A program made the position numbers and the translations under genes. Source: Flavobacterium hungaricum (GTDB lineage: Bacteria; Bacteroidota; Bacteroidia; Flavobacteriales; Flavobacteriaceae). From it: a stretch of DNA of 64,000 bases. Below the pieces are notes generated by a model. It ran no database searches. It was not told the origin of the DNA and saw only the letters and a program-made list of their open reading frames with translations. The number at the start of each line of letters is the position of its first letter. Position 1 is the stretch's first letter. The stretch is from positions 620,001 through 684,000 of the forward strand of contig NZ_PRDM01000002.1 in assembly GCF_015182285.1 (NCBI RefSeq). The letters run 5' to 3'. Positions 17,704-24,529 of this stretch are shown in pieces.

Positions 17704-18750
17704 ATGGAATTTTCTAACATATTGATAAAATGGTATTTACAGAATAAGCGCGACTTACCTTGGCGAAAAACCACTAATCCGTACCAAATTTGGCTCTCAG
17801 AAATTATGCTGCAGCAGACTCGAGTAGCGCAGGGAATGCCTTACTTTTTCGAATTTACAAAGGAATTTCCTACAGTGAAACATTTGGCTGATGCATCTGA
17901 AGAAAAGGTTTTAAAGCTGTGGCAGGGATTAGGATACTACTCCCGGGCGCGAAATCTTCATAAAACGGCTCAGTTTATTGCTTACGAATTAAATGGTTTG
18001 TTTCCAGATTCTTATAAAGAGCTTTTAAAACTCAAAGGTGTTGGGGAATATACTGCGGCTGCAATTGCTTCTTTTTCTTATAATGAAGCGGTGCCGGTTG
18101 TAGACGGAAATGTGTTTAGGGTTTTGTCCCGATATTTTGATGTTGAAACCGATATTGCGCTTCCTGCTGCTAAAAAAGAATTTTCTTCTTTGGCACAAGA
18201 GTTAATGCCGTCTGATAATCCAGCTGTTTTTAATCAGGCAATAATGGAGTTTGGTGCTTTGCAGTGTGTTCCTAAAAATCCAGATTGTACAATTTGTGTT
18301 TTTAATGACAGCTGTGCGGCTCTTCAAAAGAAAAAAGTGAACCAGCTGCCTTTTAAATCCAAAAAAGTAAAAGTGACCAATCGGTTTTTTAATTATTTAA
18401 TATTAGAAGATGTTTTAGGGAACACTTTAATTGAGAAAAGAACAACGAAAGGGATTTGGTATAATTTGTATGAATTCCCATTGCTGGAAACCGATCATAT
18501 TTCCGATTTCGATTTTGTTGCCAGTAAGATAAAAGAAGATTTTTTTCCGCAATATACTATAATAGGTATAGAAGAATGTTCAGGAACTGCTGTCAAGCAT
18601 AAATTATCGCACCAGCATCTTCATATTCAGTTTTGGAAAATCAAGATAAAAGAAATAATTAAAGACGGGATAGATGCTGAAAAATTAAAGACCTTTCCTT
18701 TTCCAATAGTGATTTATAATTTTATAGAAAATATGGAAGTTAAATTATAA
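17704..18750 (+). CDS. mutY: A/G-specific adenine glycosylase
   Basis: MutY removes adenine mispaired with 8-oxoguanine or guanine, preventing G:C to T:A changes. In the 348-residue protein the catalytic Glu is E33 (WLSEIMLQQTR) and the helix-hairpin-helix is LKGVGEYTAAAIASF, followed by catalytic D134 in VVDGNVFRV. The 4Fe-4S cluster loop has C188-x6-C195-x2-C198-x5-C204. A C-terminal NUDIX-like 8-oxoG recognition domain follows (about 225-348, KRTTKGIWYNLYEFPLLE). The order mutY, ssb, gldE, gldD matches F. johnsoniae synteny. The 282 nt between mutY and ssb hold no other recognisable feature. Confidence 0.96.
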   Translation: MEFSNILIKWYLQNKRDLPWRKTTNPYQIWLSEIMLQQTRVAQGMPYFFEFTKEFPTVKHLADASEEKVLKLWQGLGYYSRARNLHKTAQFIAYELNGLFPDSYKELLKLKGVGEYTAAAIASFSYNEAVPVVDGNVFRVLSRYFDVETDIALPAAKKEFSSLAQELMPSDNPAVFNQAIMEFGALQCVPKNPDCTICVFNDSCAALQKKKVNQLPFKSKKVKVTNRFFNYLILEDVLGNTLIEKRTTKGIWYNLYEFPLLETDHISDFDFVASKIKEDFFPQYTIIGIEECSGTAVKHKLSHQHLHIQFWKIKIKEIIKDGIDAEKLKTFPFPIVIYNFIENMEVKL

Positions 18751-19003
18751 GGATGCTAATTTGAGCGATTGGAGTACACTGAGCTATAATCATGCATTTT
18801 TCGAATATGTTTACCGCTTTTTTAAACGTTATGATTGAGGGTTTAAAAATAATCTTTGTATTTATAATTAGGATTAGAATTGGAGTAAAAGATCTGTTAA
18901 TCAATTATTAAGAATGGAAATTTAAGATTATATAAAAGCATCAGATTATAATAAATGGTTAATAATTTTATAGAAAAGCAAGAATTAAATTGCTAAAAAA
19001 ATG

Positions 19004-19011
19004 TATCTTTG
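19004..19011 (+). promoter_or_regulatory. ssb promoter (-7 element)
   Basis: TATCTTTG matches TAnnTTTG 21 nt before the ssb ATG at 19033. It overlaps a TTG at 19009 that would otherwise open a longer frame, so it decides the start. A good -33 element is not visible. Confidence 0.55.
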
Positions 19012-19032
19012 GTAGAAATACCACCAAAAACT

Positions 19033-19473
19033 ATGAACGGAACATTAAATAAAGTGATGCTAATCGGCCATTTAGGCGATGATGTCAAGATGCACTATTT
19101 TGATGGAGGCAATTGTATTGGACGTTTTCAGCTGGCTACAAATGAGGTTTATATAAACAAAACGACCAACGAAAAAATAACTTCAACAGAATGGCATAAT
19201 TTGGTCGTGCGTAATAAAGCGGCTGAGATCTGCGAAAAATACCTTTCAAAAGGAGATAAAATTTATGTTGAAGGACGTATAAAATCGCGTCAATGGCAGG
19301 CAGAAGACGGGACGACAAAATATACTACAGAAATTCAGGTGACAGAGTTTACTTTTCTGACAACTAAAAAAGAAACTGCAAATCATAAGCAGAATCAAGA
19401 GACTGAACCAGCAAAAAATACTAACTTTGATGCTGCAAACGAAGGGCTTCCAATAAATGATCTGCCTTTCTAA
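19033..19473 (+). CDS. ssb: single-stranded DNA-binding protein
   Basis: SSB coats single-stranded DNA in replication, recombination and repair. The 146-residue protein has the OB fold from residue 1 to about 105 (MNGTLNKVMLIGHLGDD, ATNEVY, TEWHNLVVRNKAAEICEKYL, KGDKIYVEGRIKSRQW). A Gln/Asn/Glu-rich linker follows, with a C-terminal tip NDLPF that resembles the acidic protein-interaction tip DIPF but has fewer acids before it. The upstream in-frame TTG at 19009 lies inside the promoter, so ATG 19033 is used. It is 25 nt upstream of gldE. Confidence 0.95.
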   Translation: MNGTLNKVMLIGHLGDDVKMHYFDGGNCIGRFQLATNEVYINKTTNEKITSTEWHNLVVRNKAAEICEKYLSKGDKIYVEGRIKSRQWQAEDGTTKYTTEIQVTEFTFLTTKKETANHKQNQETEPAKNTNFDAANEGLPINDLPF

Positions 19474-19498
19474 ATATGTTTAATTAATCTTTTTTGAT

Positions 19499-20794
19499 TT
19501 GGACTCGGAGCCCAGTTTATTTTTAACTTCAGATTTTGACAGCAATTTAATAATTGGAACTGTCGCAATATTTATTCTGCTGTTTTTATCAGCTATAGTT
19601 TCAGGTGCCGAAGTGGCACTTTTTTCTTTGTCTCAAAAAGAAATTGATGAAACAATTCAGGGCAATCTGGCAAAAGGTAAAATCATTTCAAATCTTCTTG
19701 ACAGGCCCAAAAAACTGCTGGCTACATTATTGGTCGCGAATAATTTTTTTAATATTGGCGTGATCATCTTATTTGATTTTATAGGACAGAATATTTTTTC
19801 TAGTGTTAATTCGCTGCTCTTTAAGTTTGTCTTAGAGGTTGTTTTGGTAACTTTTTTGATTCTTTTGTTTGGAGAAGTGCTTCCCAAAGTTTATGCCAGC
19901 AGAAACAGCATTTTATTTGCCCAGCGTGTTGCTTATCCAATTGCTTTTTTAGATAAATTGCTTTCGCCTATAAGCTTGCCAATGCGCAGCGTTACCTTAT
20001 ATTTGCAGCGTAAACTTGGAAGACAGAAAAATAATTTCTCTATAAATCAACTTTCGCAAGCTTTAGAATTAACAGATTCTGAGGGGACTTCGACAGAAGA
20101 ACAAAAGATTTTAGAAGGAATTGTTTCCTTTGGTAATACCGATACGAAGCAGGTGATGAGTCCGAGAATTGATATTTTTGCTTTAGAAATATCCGAACCT
20201 TTTTCGGTTATCTATCCTAAAATAATTGATAAAGGATTTTCTAGAATTCCCGTTTATAGAGATAATATCGATCAAATTGAAGGCGTCTTGTTTGTAAAAG
20301 ACCTGCTTCCTCATATTGACAAAGAAGATTTTGACTGGTCGTCTATTATAAGAGAGGCGTTTTTTGTTCCAGAGAACAAAAAGCTGGATAACTTACTGAA
20401 GGACTTTCAGAGTTTAAAAAGCCACTTAGCGATAGTGGTTGACGAGTATGGAGGCACTTCTGGACTGGTTTCTTTAGAAGATGTCATAGAAGAAATTGTC
20501 GGTGATATTAGTGATGAATTTGATGATGAGAACGTAAATTATTCTCAGATAGACGATAAAAATTTCCTTTTTGAAGGGAAAATTAATTTAAAAGACTTTT
20601 ATCGAATTGTAGATGTTGACGAAGAAGTTTTTGAATCGCATAAAGGAGAAGCCGAAACGCTTGCAGGATTTATTCTGGAGATTTTAGGAAACTTTCCGAA
20701 AAAAGATCAAAAAGTTTCTTTTGAAAATTGTGTATTCACAATAGAAACAGTTGATAAAAAAAGGGTTAAACAAATAAAAGTTACATTAGAATAA
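19499..20794 (+). CDS. gldE: gliding motility-associated protein GldE (CorC/HlyC-like)
   Basis: GldE is a membrane protein related to CorC/HlyC transporters and linked to gliding motility in F. johnsoniae. The 431-residue protein has about four hydrophobic helices in an N-terminal DUF21 region (residues 15-170, with LSAIVSGAEVALFSLSQKEID). A CBS pair follows (about 205-330, with TKQVMSPRIDIFALE and DEYGGTSGLVSLEDVIEEIVG), then a C-terminal CorC_HlyC transporter-associated domain. TTG at 19499 is the only plausible start before the first helix. It is 25 nt behind ssb and 2 nt before gldD, so the genes are probably cotranscribed. Confidence 0.92.
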   Translation: MDSEPSLFLTSDFDSNLIIGTVAIFILLFLSAIVSGAEVALFSLSQKEIDETIQGNLAKGKIISNLLDRPKKLLATLLVANNFFNIGVIILFDFIGQNIFSSVNSLLFKFVLEVVLVTFLILLFGEVLPKVYASRNSILFAQRVAYPIAFLDKLLSPISLPMRSVTLYLQRKLGRQKNNFSINQLSQALELTDSEGTSTEEQKILEGIVSFGNTDTKQVMSPRIDIFALEISEPFSVIYPKIIDKGFSRIPVYRDNIDQIEGVLFVKDLLPHIDKEDFDWSSIIREAFFVPENKKLDNLLKDFQSLKSHLAIVVDEYGGTSGLVSLEDVIEEIVGDISDEFDDENVNYSQIDDKNFLFEGKINLKDFYRIVDVDEEVFESHKGEAETLAGFILEILGNFPKKDQKVSFENCVFTIETVDKKRVKQIKVTLE

Positions 20795-20796
20795 AA

Positions 20797-21357
20797 ATGC
20801 TGAAAAAAATAATTTTTGCGTCAACGATGATTTTGGCGATCATGATGGTAAGCTGTAAAAATGATGTGGTGCCAAAACCAGTTAGCTTTTTGCGTCTGGA
20901 CTATCCAGAAGCTGCGTATATGAATTTTGAAAACAGCTGTCCGTTTGCTTTCGAAATGAATGAAGATGCGATTATTAAGGGTGAAAAAGAATGCGGTTTT
21001 ACGATTACGTATCCTAAAATGAAAGCAACGATTTATTTGACCTATAAACCTGTAAATGGCAATATTGATAAACTTTTAAGAGACGCTCAAAAACTGACTT
21101 ACGAACACGTAATTAAAGCAGATGATATTTTGGAGCAACCTTACATTAATCCTTCAAAAAAAGTATACGGAATGTTTTATCAAGTTGATGGAAATGCAGC
21201 GACAAACTCTCAATTTTACGTTACAGACAGTACTAGGCATTTTTTAACAGGTTCTGTTTATTTTTATGCAAAACCTAACTTCGATTCGATTATGCCTGCA
21301 GCAAGTTATATTAAAAACGATATGCAGCGTTTGATGGAAACGTTGAAGTGGAAATAG
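20797..21357 (+). CDS. gldD: gliding motility lipoprotein GldD
   Basis: GldD is an essential gliding lipoprotein of Flavobacterium. The 186-residue protein has a lipoprotein signal ending MMVSC (C20), followed by PKPVSFLRLDYPEAAY, NSCPFAFEMN, and GSVYFYAKPNFDSIMPAASYI near the C-terminus, all typical of GldD. Its exact role is unknown; mutants are non-motile and defective in surface digestion, which ties it to the type IX secretion machinery. Spacing of 2 nt from gldE implies tight cotranscription. The 154 nt after it hold no evident terminator, and the next gene is convergent. Confidence 0.94.
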   Translation: MLKKIIFASTMILAIMMVSCKNDVVPKPVSFLRLDYPEAAYMNFENSCPFAFEMNEDAIIKGEKECGFTITYPKMKATIYLTYKPVNGNIDKLLRDAQKLTYEHVIKADDILEQPYINPSKKVYGMFYQVDGNAATNSQFYVTDSTRHFLTGSVYFYAKPNFDSIMPAASYIKNDMQRLMETLKWK

Positions 21358-21511
21358 AGAAATAAATCCATATTTTGTTCTGTAGTGTGCTAAAAAGATA
21401 AAGGGCTTTTTTGAAAATACTTGATAAGCAGAATTTAGATGCCTGTTATGTGTCCAAAAGCTTTATCAACGATTAGTTTAAGATTTGTATTATATAAAAA
21501 ACTGCGCAAAG

Positions 21512-22090
21512 TCAGAGATGTTTACGCAGCTTTTCATTGGAACTCTTCGGAGAGCTGGGCTCAATTATTAAGATTTTTTGTTCTAAAAAACTTAAAATTT
21601 TTTCAACTTCTATTAGAAATTTTTTATCAATTGTAAAATCTGTTTTAGAATGATTATTCCATATGAAATTATTATTATAAATTTCTAAAAAAATCTCTAA
21701 CGATGCATTCTCTAAGTACTCATTATTAATATATAATAAGTCACTATAAAATTCAATAAGAATTGATAAATTATGCCATATTTGAATATTTTTTTCGTTA
21801 AGTTCTTTTTCATTTTTTAATTTACTTAAGATATCGAAATCAATTATTTTAACATTACTTATGTCTTTAAAAGAATTAACCCAATCATTCAATTCACTCA
21901 TATTTATCTCATTATTGACATAATTTTTTAAAGTGATAAAATCAGGAAATATAAGAATTCTATCATTTTTATCTCTAAGAATAAATTCTTCATCTGTTTC
22001 TAAATAGGCACCCCAAACTAAAAAGTAACTTTCCTTTTTATAAAGTACTTTAAATAAATATTTGCGAAATTTTTCTGAAATATCTTCCAT
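21512..22090 (-). CDS. orphan protein behind a duplicated terminator (cassette A)
   Basis: This 192-residue acidic cytosolic protein (from MEDISEKFRKYL) is not recognised. It is very rich in Asn, Lys, Ile and Leu, has no signal peptide, and includes YFLVWGAYLETDEEFILRD and a long helical middle (NEKNIQIWHNLSILIEFYSDL). The open frame extends to 22165, but the extra residues (MHKRDACASLG...) come from a palindromic repeat, so the start is at 22090. It sits directly behind copy A of the duplicated 3' end of the metal-domain gene. Size, composition and position resemble orphan immunity genes of polymorphic toxins, but no toxin is nearby and this remains a guess. Confidence 0.65.
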   Translation of the reverse strand: MEDISEKFRKYLFKVLYKKESYFLVWGAYLETDEEFILRDKNDRILIFPDFITLKNYVNNEINMSELNDWVNSFKDISNVKIIDFDILSKLKNEKELNEKNIQIWHNLSILIEFYSDLLYINNEYLENASLEIFLEIYNNNFIWNNHSKTDFTIDKKFLIEVEKILSFLEQKILIIEPSSPKSSNEKLRKHL

Positions 22091-22141
22091 GATTATCTTC
22101 CTTCTTACATCTCTGAACCATTTTTTAACTTTACCCAAACT

Positions 22142-22168
22142 AGCGCAAGCATCTCGCTTGTGCATTCA
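22142..22168. repeat. palindromic repeat (RDACASL type), copy A
   Basis: GCGCAAGCATCTCGCTTGTGC pairs its ends (GCGCAAGC with GCTTGTGC). Read on the minus strand it encodes a false N-terminus. A related copy lies at 22748-22776, between the matching terminator and the matching orphan gene. Confidence 0.7.
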
Positions 22169-22170
22169 GG

Positions 22171-22324
22171 CAGTTTCTTAACAAATATAAATTAAAAAGG
22201 CGTTCAAATTTGAACGCCTTTTTAATATCTAAATTTGAAAACTTAAGACTTAAAATTTGAAACTTTATAAGTTTTTCCGTCTCCAGTTTCCTGAACGACT
22301 TTAGTCAAAGATTCTGGATTTTTA
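22171..22324 (-). repeat. direct repeat copy A: duplicated 3' end plus terminator of the metal-domain gene
   Basis: About 153 nt are nearly identical to 22779-22932. I count two substitutions and one single-base indel, about 98% identity, at an offset of about 608 nt. The copy contains the last 25 codons of the downstream-strand gene at 22852-23229, its stop and its terminator. Confidence 0.9.
22194..22223 (-). terminator. terminator, duplicated copy A
   Basis: AAAAAGGCGTTCAAATTTGAACGCCTTTTT is a perfect stem with flanking A and T runs, identical to the terminator at 22802-22831. Confidence 0.9.
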
Positions 22325-22353
22325 AATTTGTTAAACCATTTTAAATTATTCAT
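22243..22353 (-). pseudogene. 3' remnant of the heavy-metal-domain gene, refused to a new ATG
   Basis: The last 25 residues of the intact neighbour (NPESLTKVVQETGDG, then KTYKVSNFKS and stop) are repeated here in frame. Upstream similarity stops abruptly, and 11 unrelated codons from an ATG at 22353 (MNNLKWFNKFK) lead into the remnant, giving a 36-codon open frame. It lacks the signal peptide and the metal-binding loop, so it cannot be a functional metal carrier. Whether the small frame is translated is unknown. Confidence 0.75.
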
Positions 22354-22459
22354 TTGGATAGAATTTTACTATGATATTGTTCCAAGTGCAAAATTATGAG
22401 GCGTTTATATGGCTGGTGCTATTAGGTTTTATTTTTTTTAAAGACTCGTAACTTCACTT

Positions 22460-22720
22460 TTATTTTTCATTAAAGTTTAAATAATCTTCCTCATTTTTTA
22501 ATGCTCGAGGTAAAAATTCATTTGCTGCAGAAAGAATATGTTTCCACTCATCAACATTCATTAAAACATCAGTTTTAGACGTATAAAATTTGAAAACTAA
22601 TTCTTTCTCTTCCGAAATTCCAATTTCTAAAAAGGGTTTTTGACCATCTTTTAAGAAAACTTCCAAATAGGGATAATCAAAATTTATATCCCCTACTTCG
22701 TCAATTCTTATGTTTATCAT
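22460..22720 (-). CDS. small orphan protein behind the metal-domain gene (cassette B)
   Basis: The 86-residue acidic protein starts MINIRIDEVGDINFDYPYLEV and continues with FLEIGISEEKELVFKFYTS, then VDEWKHILSAANEFLPRAL. It looks like a compact alpha/beta cytosolic protein with no signal or membrane segment. The frame is open to 22792, but that extension reads ARARRSRWLG from a palindromic repeat, so ATG 22720 is chosen. I do not recognise a named family. As with cassette A, an orphan immunity-type protein is possible but unproven. It is enclosed between the two direct repeats at 22171-22324 and 22779-22932. Confidence 0.65.
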   Translation of the reverse strand: MINIRIDEVGDINFDYPYLEVFLKDGQKPFLEIGISEEKELVFKFYTSKTDVLMNVDEWKHILSAANEFLPRALKNEEDYLNFNEK

Positions 22721-22747
22721 AAATATATTATTATGAAAAGCCCCAAG

Positions 22748-22776
22748 CCAGCGAGAGCGTCTCGCTCGTGCATTAA
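22748..22776. repeat. palindromic repeat (RDACASL type), copy B
   Basis: CCAGCGAGAGCGTCTCGCTCGTGC is related to copy A at 22142-22168 and contains AGCGAGAGCGTCTCGCT, which is self-complementary. It lies between the intact terminator and the cassette B gene. Confidence 0.7.
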
Positions 22777-22778
22777 AG

Positions 22779-22932
22779 CAGTTTCTTAACAAATATAAAT
22801 TAAAAAGGCGTTCAAATTTGAACGCCTTTTTAATATCTTAATTTGAAAAACTTAAGACTTAAAATTTGAAACTTTATAAGTTTTTCCGTCTCCAGTTTCC
22901 TGAACGACTTTAGTTAAAGATTCTGGATTTTG
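22779..22932 (-). repeat. direct repeat copy B (intact 3' end of the metal-domain gene)
   Basis: This is the parental copy of the repeat at 22171-22324. It runs from just outside the palindromic repeat through the terminator and into the last 25 codons of the metal-domain gene. Confidence 0.9.
22802..22831 (-). terminator. terminator of the metal-domain lipoprotein gene
   Basis: A perfect AAAAAGGCGTTC/GAACGCCTTTTT stem begins about 20 nt after the stop codon. Confidence 0.92.
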
Positions 22933-23229
22933 AACCGTTTTATCAAAGCTTACAGTGGCAGTTTTTTTGTCAAAATCTACGGTTGCTTTTTCAACTCCAT
23001 CAAGATTTGCTAATTCTTCTTCTATAGTTTTTGCACATCCAACAGCACAAGTCATTCCGTCTATTGTGAAACTTGCAGTTTGTAGATTTTCTGCAGCAAT
23101 TGCTTTGTGTTCTTTAGCGGTATTTTTTTCTGCATTTACAACTTGCAGGCTTTTATCTTCTTCTTTTTTACAGCTGGTAAGGGTTAGACCAACGATTGTT
23201 GCGGCAATTAAAATTTTTGAAATCTTCAT
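22852..23229 (-). CDS. heavy-metal-associated (HMA) domain lipoprotein
   Basis: The 125-residue protein has a lipoprotein signal ending LTLTSC (C20), a short charged linker, and an HMA domain from about residue 51. The metal loop is GMTCAVGCA with C61 and C65. This is a CxxxC variant of the usual MxCxxC copper loop, with one extra residue. A role as a periplasmic or envelope metal (probably copper) binding protein is inferred; no copper ATPase or efflux gene is adjacent. Its 3' end and terminator were duplicated downstream. Confidence 0.85.
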   Translation of the reverse strand: MKISKILIAATIVGLTLTSCKKEEDKSLQVVNAEKNTAKEHKAIAAENLQTASFTIDGMTCAVGCAKTIEEELANLDGVEKATVDFDKKTATVSFDKTVQNPESLTKVVQETGDGKTYKVSNFKS

Positions 23230-23264
23230 TATATATAGATTTAAATGACTAAATAACTTTTGTG

Positions 23265-23272
23265 CAAAATTA
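23265..23272 (-). promoter_or_regulatory. probable promoter of the HMA lipoprotein gene (-7 element)
   Basis: On the minus strand TAATTTTG fits TAnnTTTG, about 35 nt before the start codon. No clear TTG at -33. Confidence 0.45.
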
Positions 23273-23330
23273 ATAAAAACCGAGAGGTCAGTCCATAAAA
23301 TTATTACAAATTTGCAGTAAAAGACGATTT

Positions 23331-24197
23331 ATGGAAACAAAACAGTTAAAGTGGATTTATTTAACTATTCTTTCTCTTATTTGGGGGAGTTCTTTTATTT
23401 TAATAAAAAAAGGATTGATCGGCTTAACGGCGATTCAGGTTGGGTCGTTTAGAATCATTTTTGCAGCCTTGTTTCTGTTACTTATAGGTTTTAAAAGTCT
23501 TAAAAAAATCTCCCGCCGACAGTGGAAGTTTGTTGCTGTAACTTCTCTATTTGGAACTTTTATGCCGGCTTATCTTTTTGCCATTGCCGAAACGCAGGTT
23601 GACAGCTCTATTGTGGCTATTTTAAATTCACTGACACCTTTAAATACTTTAGTTTTGGGAACTGTAGCTTTTGGGATTCAGTTTCAAAAACGACAGATTT
23701 TGGGTGTTTTTGTTGGACTTGTGGGGTGTTTGCTTTTGGTTTTAAGCGGTGATGCTGCGGGGGGAGGTCAAAATTACCTTTATGTTTCGCTGGTTGTTAT
23801 CGCTACGCTTAGTTATGCTATAAATGTGAATTTAATTAAGAAATATTTACACGATTTAAATTCGCTGAGTATTACAACGGGAAATTTTACCGTATTGTTG
23901 CTGCCAGCACTTTTAATATTGAGCACAACAGATATCAGTCAGAAAATACATCTTGAAACGGCGCAAACCTCCATCTTCTTCGTGATGATTTTAGGTGTCT
24001 TAGGAACTGGAATTGCCAACATAGTTTTCTTTAGATTAATTCAAATGTCGTCTCCAGTATTTGCAACTTCAGTAACGTATTTGATTCCGATCGTCGCTTT
24101 TTTCTGGGGATTATTAGATAACGAAATGCTGACTCCGATTCAGTTTTTCGGTGCATTTATTATTTTAATTGGCGTTTATTTGTCGGCTAAGAAGTGA
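23331..24197 (+). CDS. EamA/DMT-family transporter
   Basis: The 288-residue integral membrane protein has about ten hydrophobic helices arranged as two EamA repeats (residues about 8-137 and 150-287). Characteristic segments are WIYLTILSLIWGSSFILIKKGL at the N-terminus (helix 1) and PVFATSVTYLIPIVAFFWG in the second repeat, closing with FGAFIILIGVYLSAKK. DMT proteins export small metabolites such as amino acids; the substrate here cannot be told. It is a single-gene unit, divergent from the HMA gene. A long C-less repeat tract follows its stop. Confidence 0.9.
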   Translation: METKQLKWIYLTILSLIWGSSFILIKKGLIGLTAIQVGSFRIIFAALFLLLIGFKSLKKISRRQWKFVAVTSLFGTFMPAYLFAIAETQVDSSIVAILNSLTPLNTLVLGTVAFGIQFQKRQILGVFVGLVGCLLLVLSGDAAGGGQNYLYVSLVVIATLSYAINVNLIKKYLHDLNSLSITTGNFTVLLLPALLILSTTDISQKIHLETAQTSIFFVMILGVLGTGIANIVFFRLIQMSSPVFATSVTYLIPIVAFFWGLLDNEMLTPIQFFGAFIILIGVYLSAKK

Positions 24198-24199
24198 TA

Positions 24200-24374
24200 G
24201 GAGGTTAGTAGTTGTAAGTTAGTAGCTGGGAGTTAGTAGTTAGGAGTTAAGGGTTAAGGGTTAAGGGTTAAGGGTTATAAGTTAAGAGTTAGGGGTTAAA
24301 GGTTAAGAGTTAAGGGTTGAGGGTTAAGAGTTAAGAGTTAGGAGTTAGGAGTTAAGAGTTATAAGTTAAGAGTT
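24200..24374 (+). repeat. telomere-like degenerate heptamer tract with a G-quadruplex motif
   Basis: About 25 head-to-tail units of the form RRRGTTA (AGGGTTA, AGAGTTA, AGGAGTTA) run after the EamA stop. The strand carries almost no cytosine for about 170 nt. Four GGG runs separated by TTAA at 24251-24274 make a canonical intramolecular G-quadruplex motif. The rest of the 24198-24529 gap holds only the terminator below. Confidence 0.85.
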
Positions 24375-24411
24375 TGGCTTTACTTCGCTCGGTCTGATAA
24401 AATGATTTCAT

Positions 24412-24450
24412 AAAAAAAGCTTTGTCAAAGTTTTAAACTTTGACAAAGCC
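24412..24450 (-). terminator. terminator of the M16 peptidase operon
   Basis: A long stem, GCTTTGTCAAAGTTT paired with AAACTTTGACAAAGC, is followed on the minus strand by a run of seven T. A related hairpin occurs at 30478-30521. Confidence 0.85.
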
Positions 24451-24529
24451 CTTAAAAAATCTTAAAACCTAAGTAACTTAGTAGCTCAAACCTTTGTTCC
24501 TTTGAGCCTTTTGCAGCGTTGAATCTCTA

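Noticed and set aside
21439-21636. 65-codon plus-strand frame after gldD
   Set aside because: It overlaps the end of the cassette A gene antisense, has no promoter and shows unremarkable composition.
22091-22165. N-terminal extension of the cassette A gene (MHKRDACASLG...)
   Set aside because: It is encoded by the palindromic repeat; the same kind of false extension occurs on the cassette B gene.
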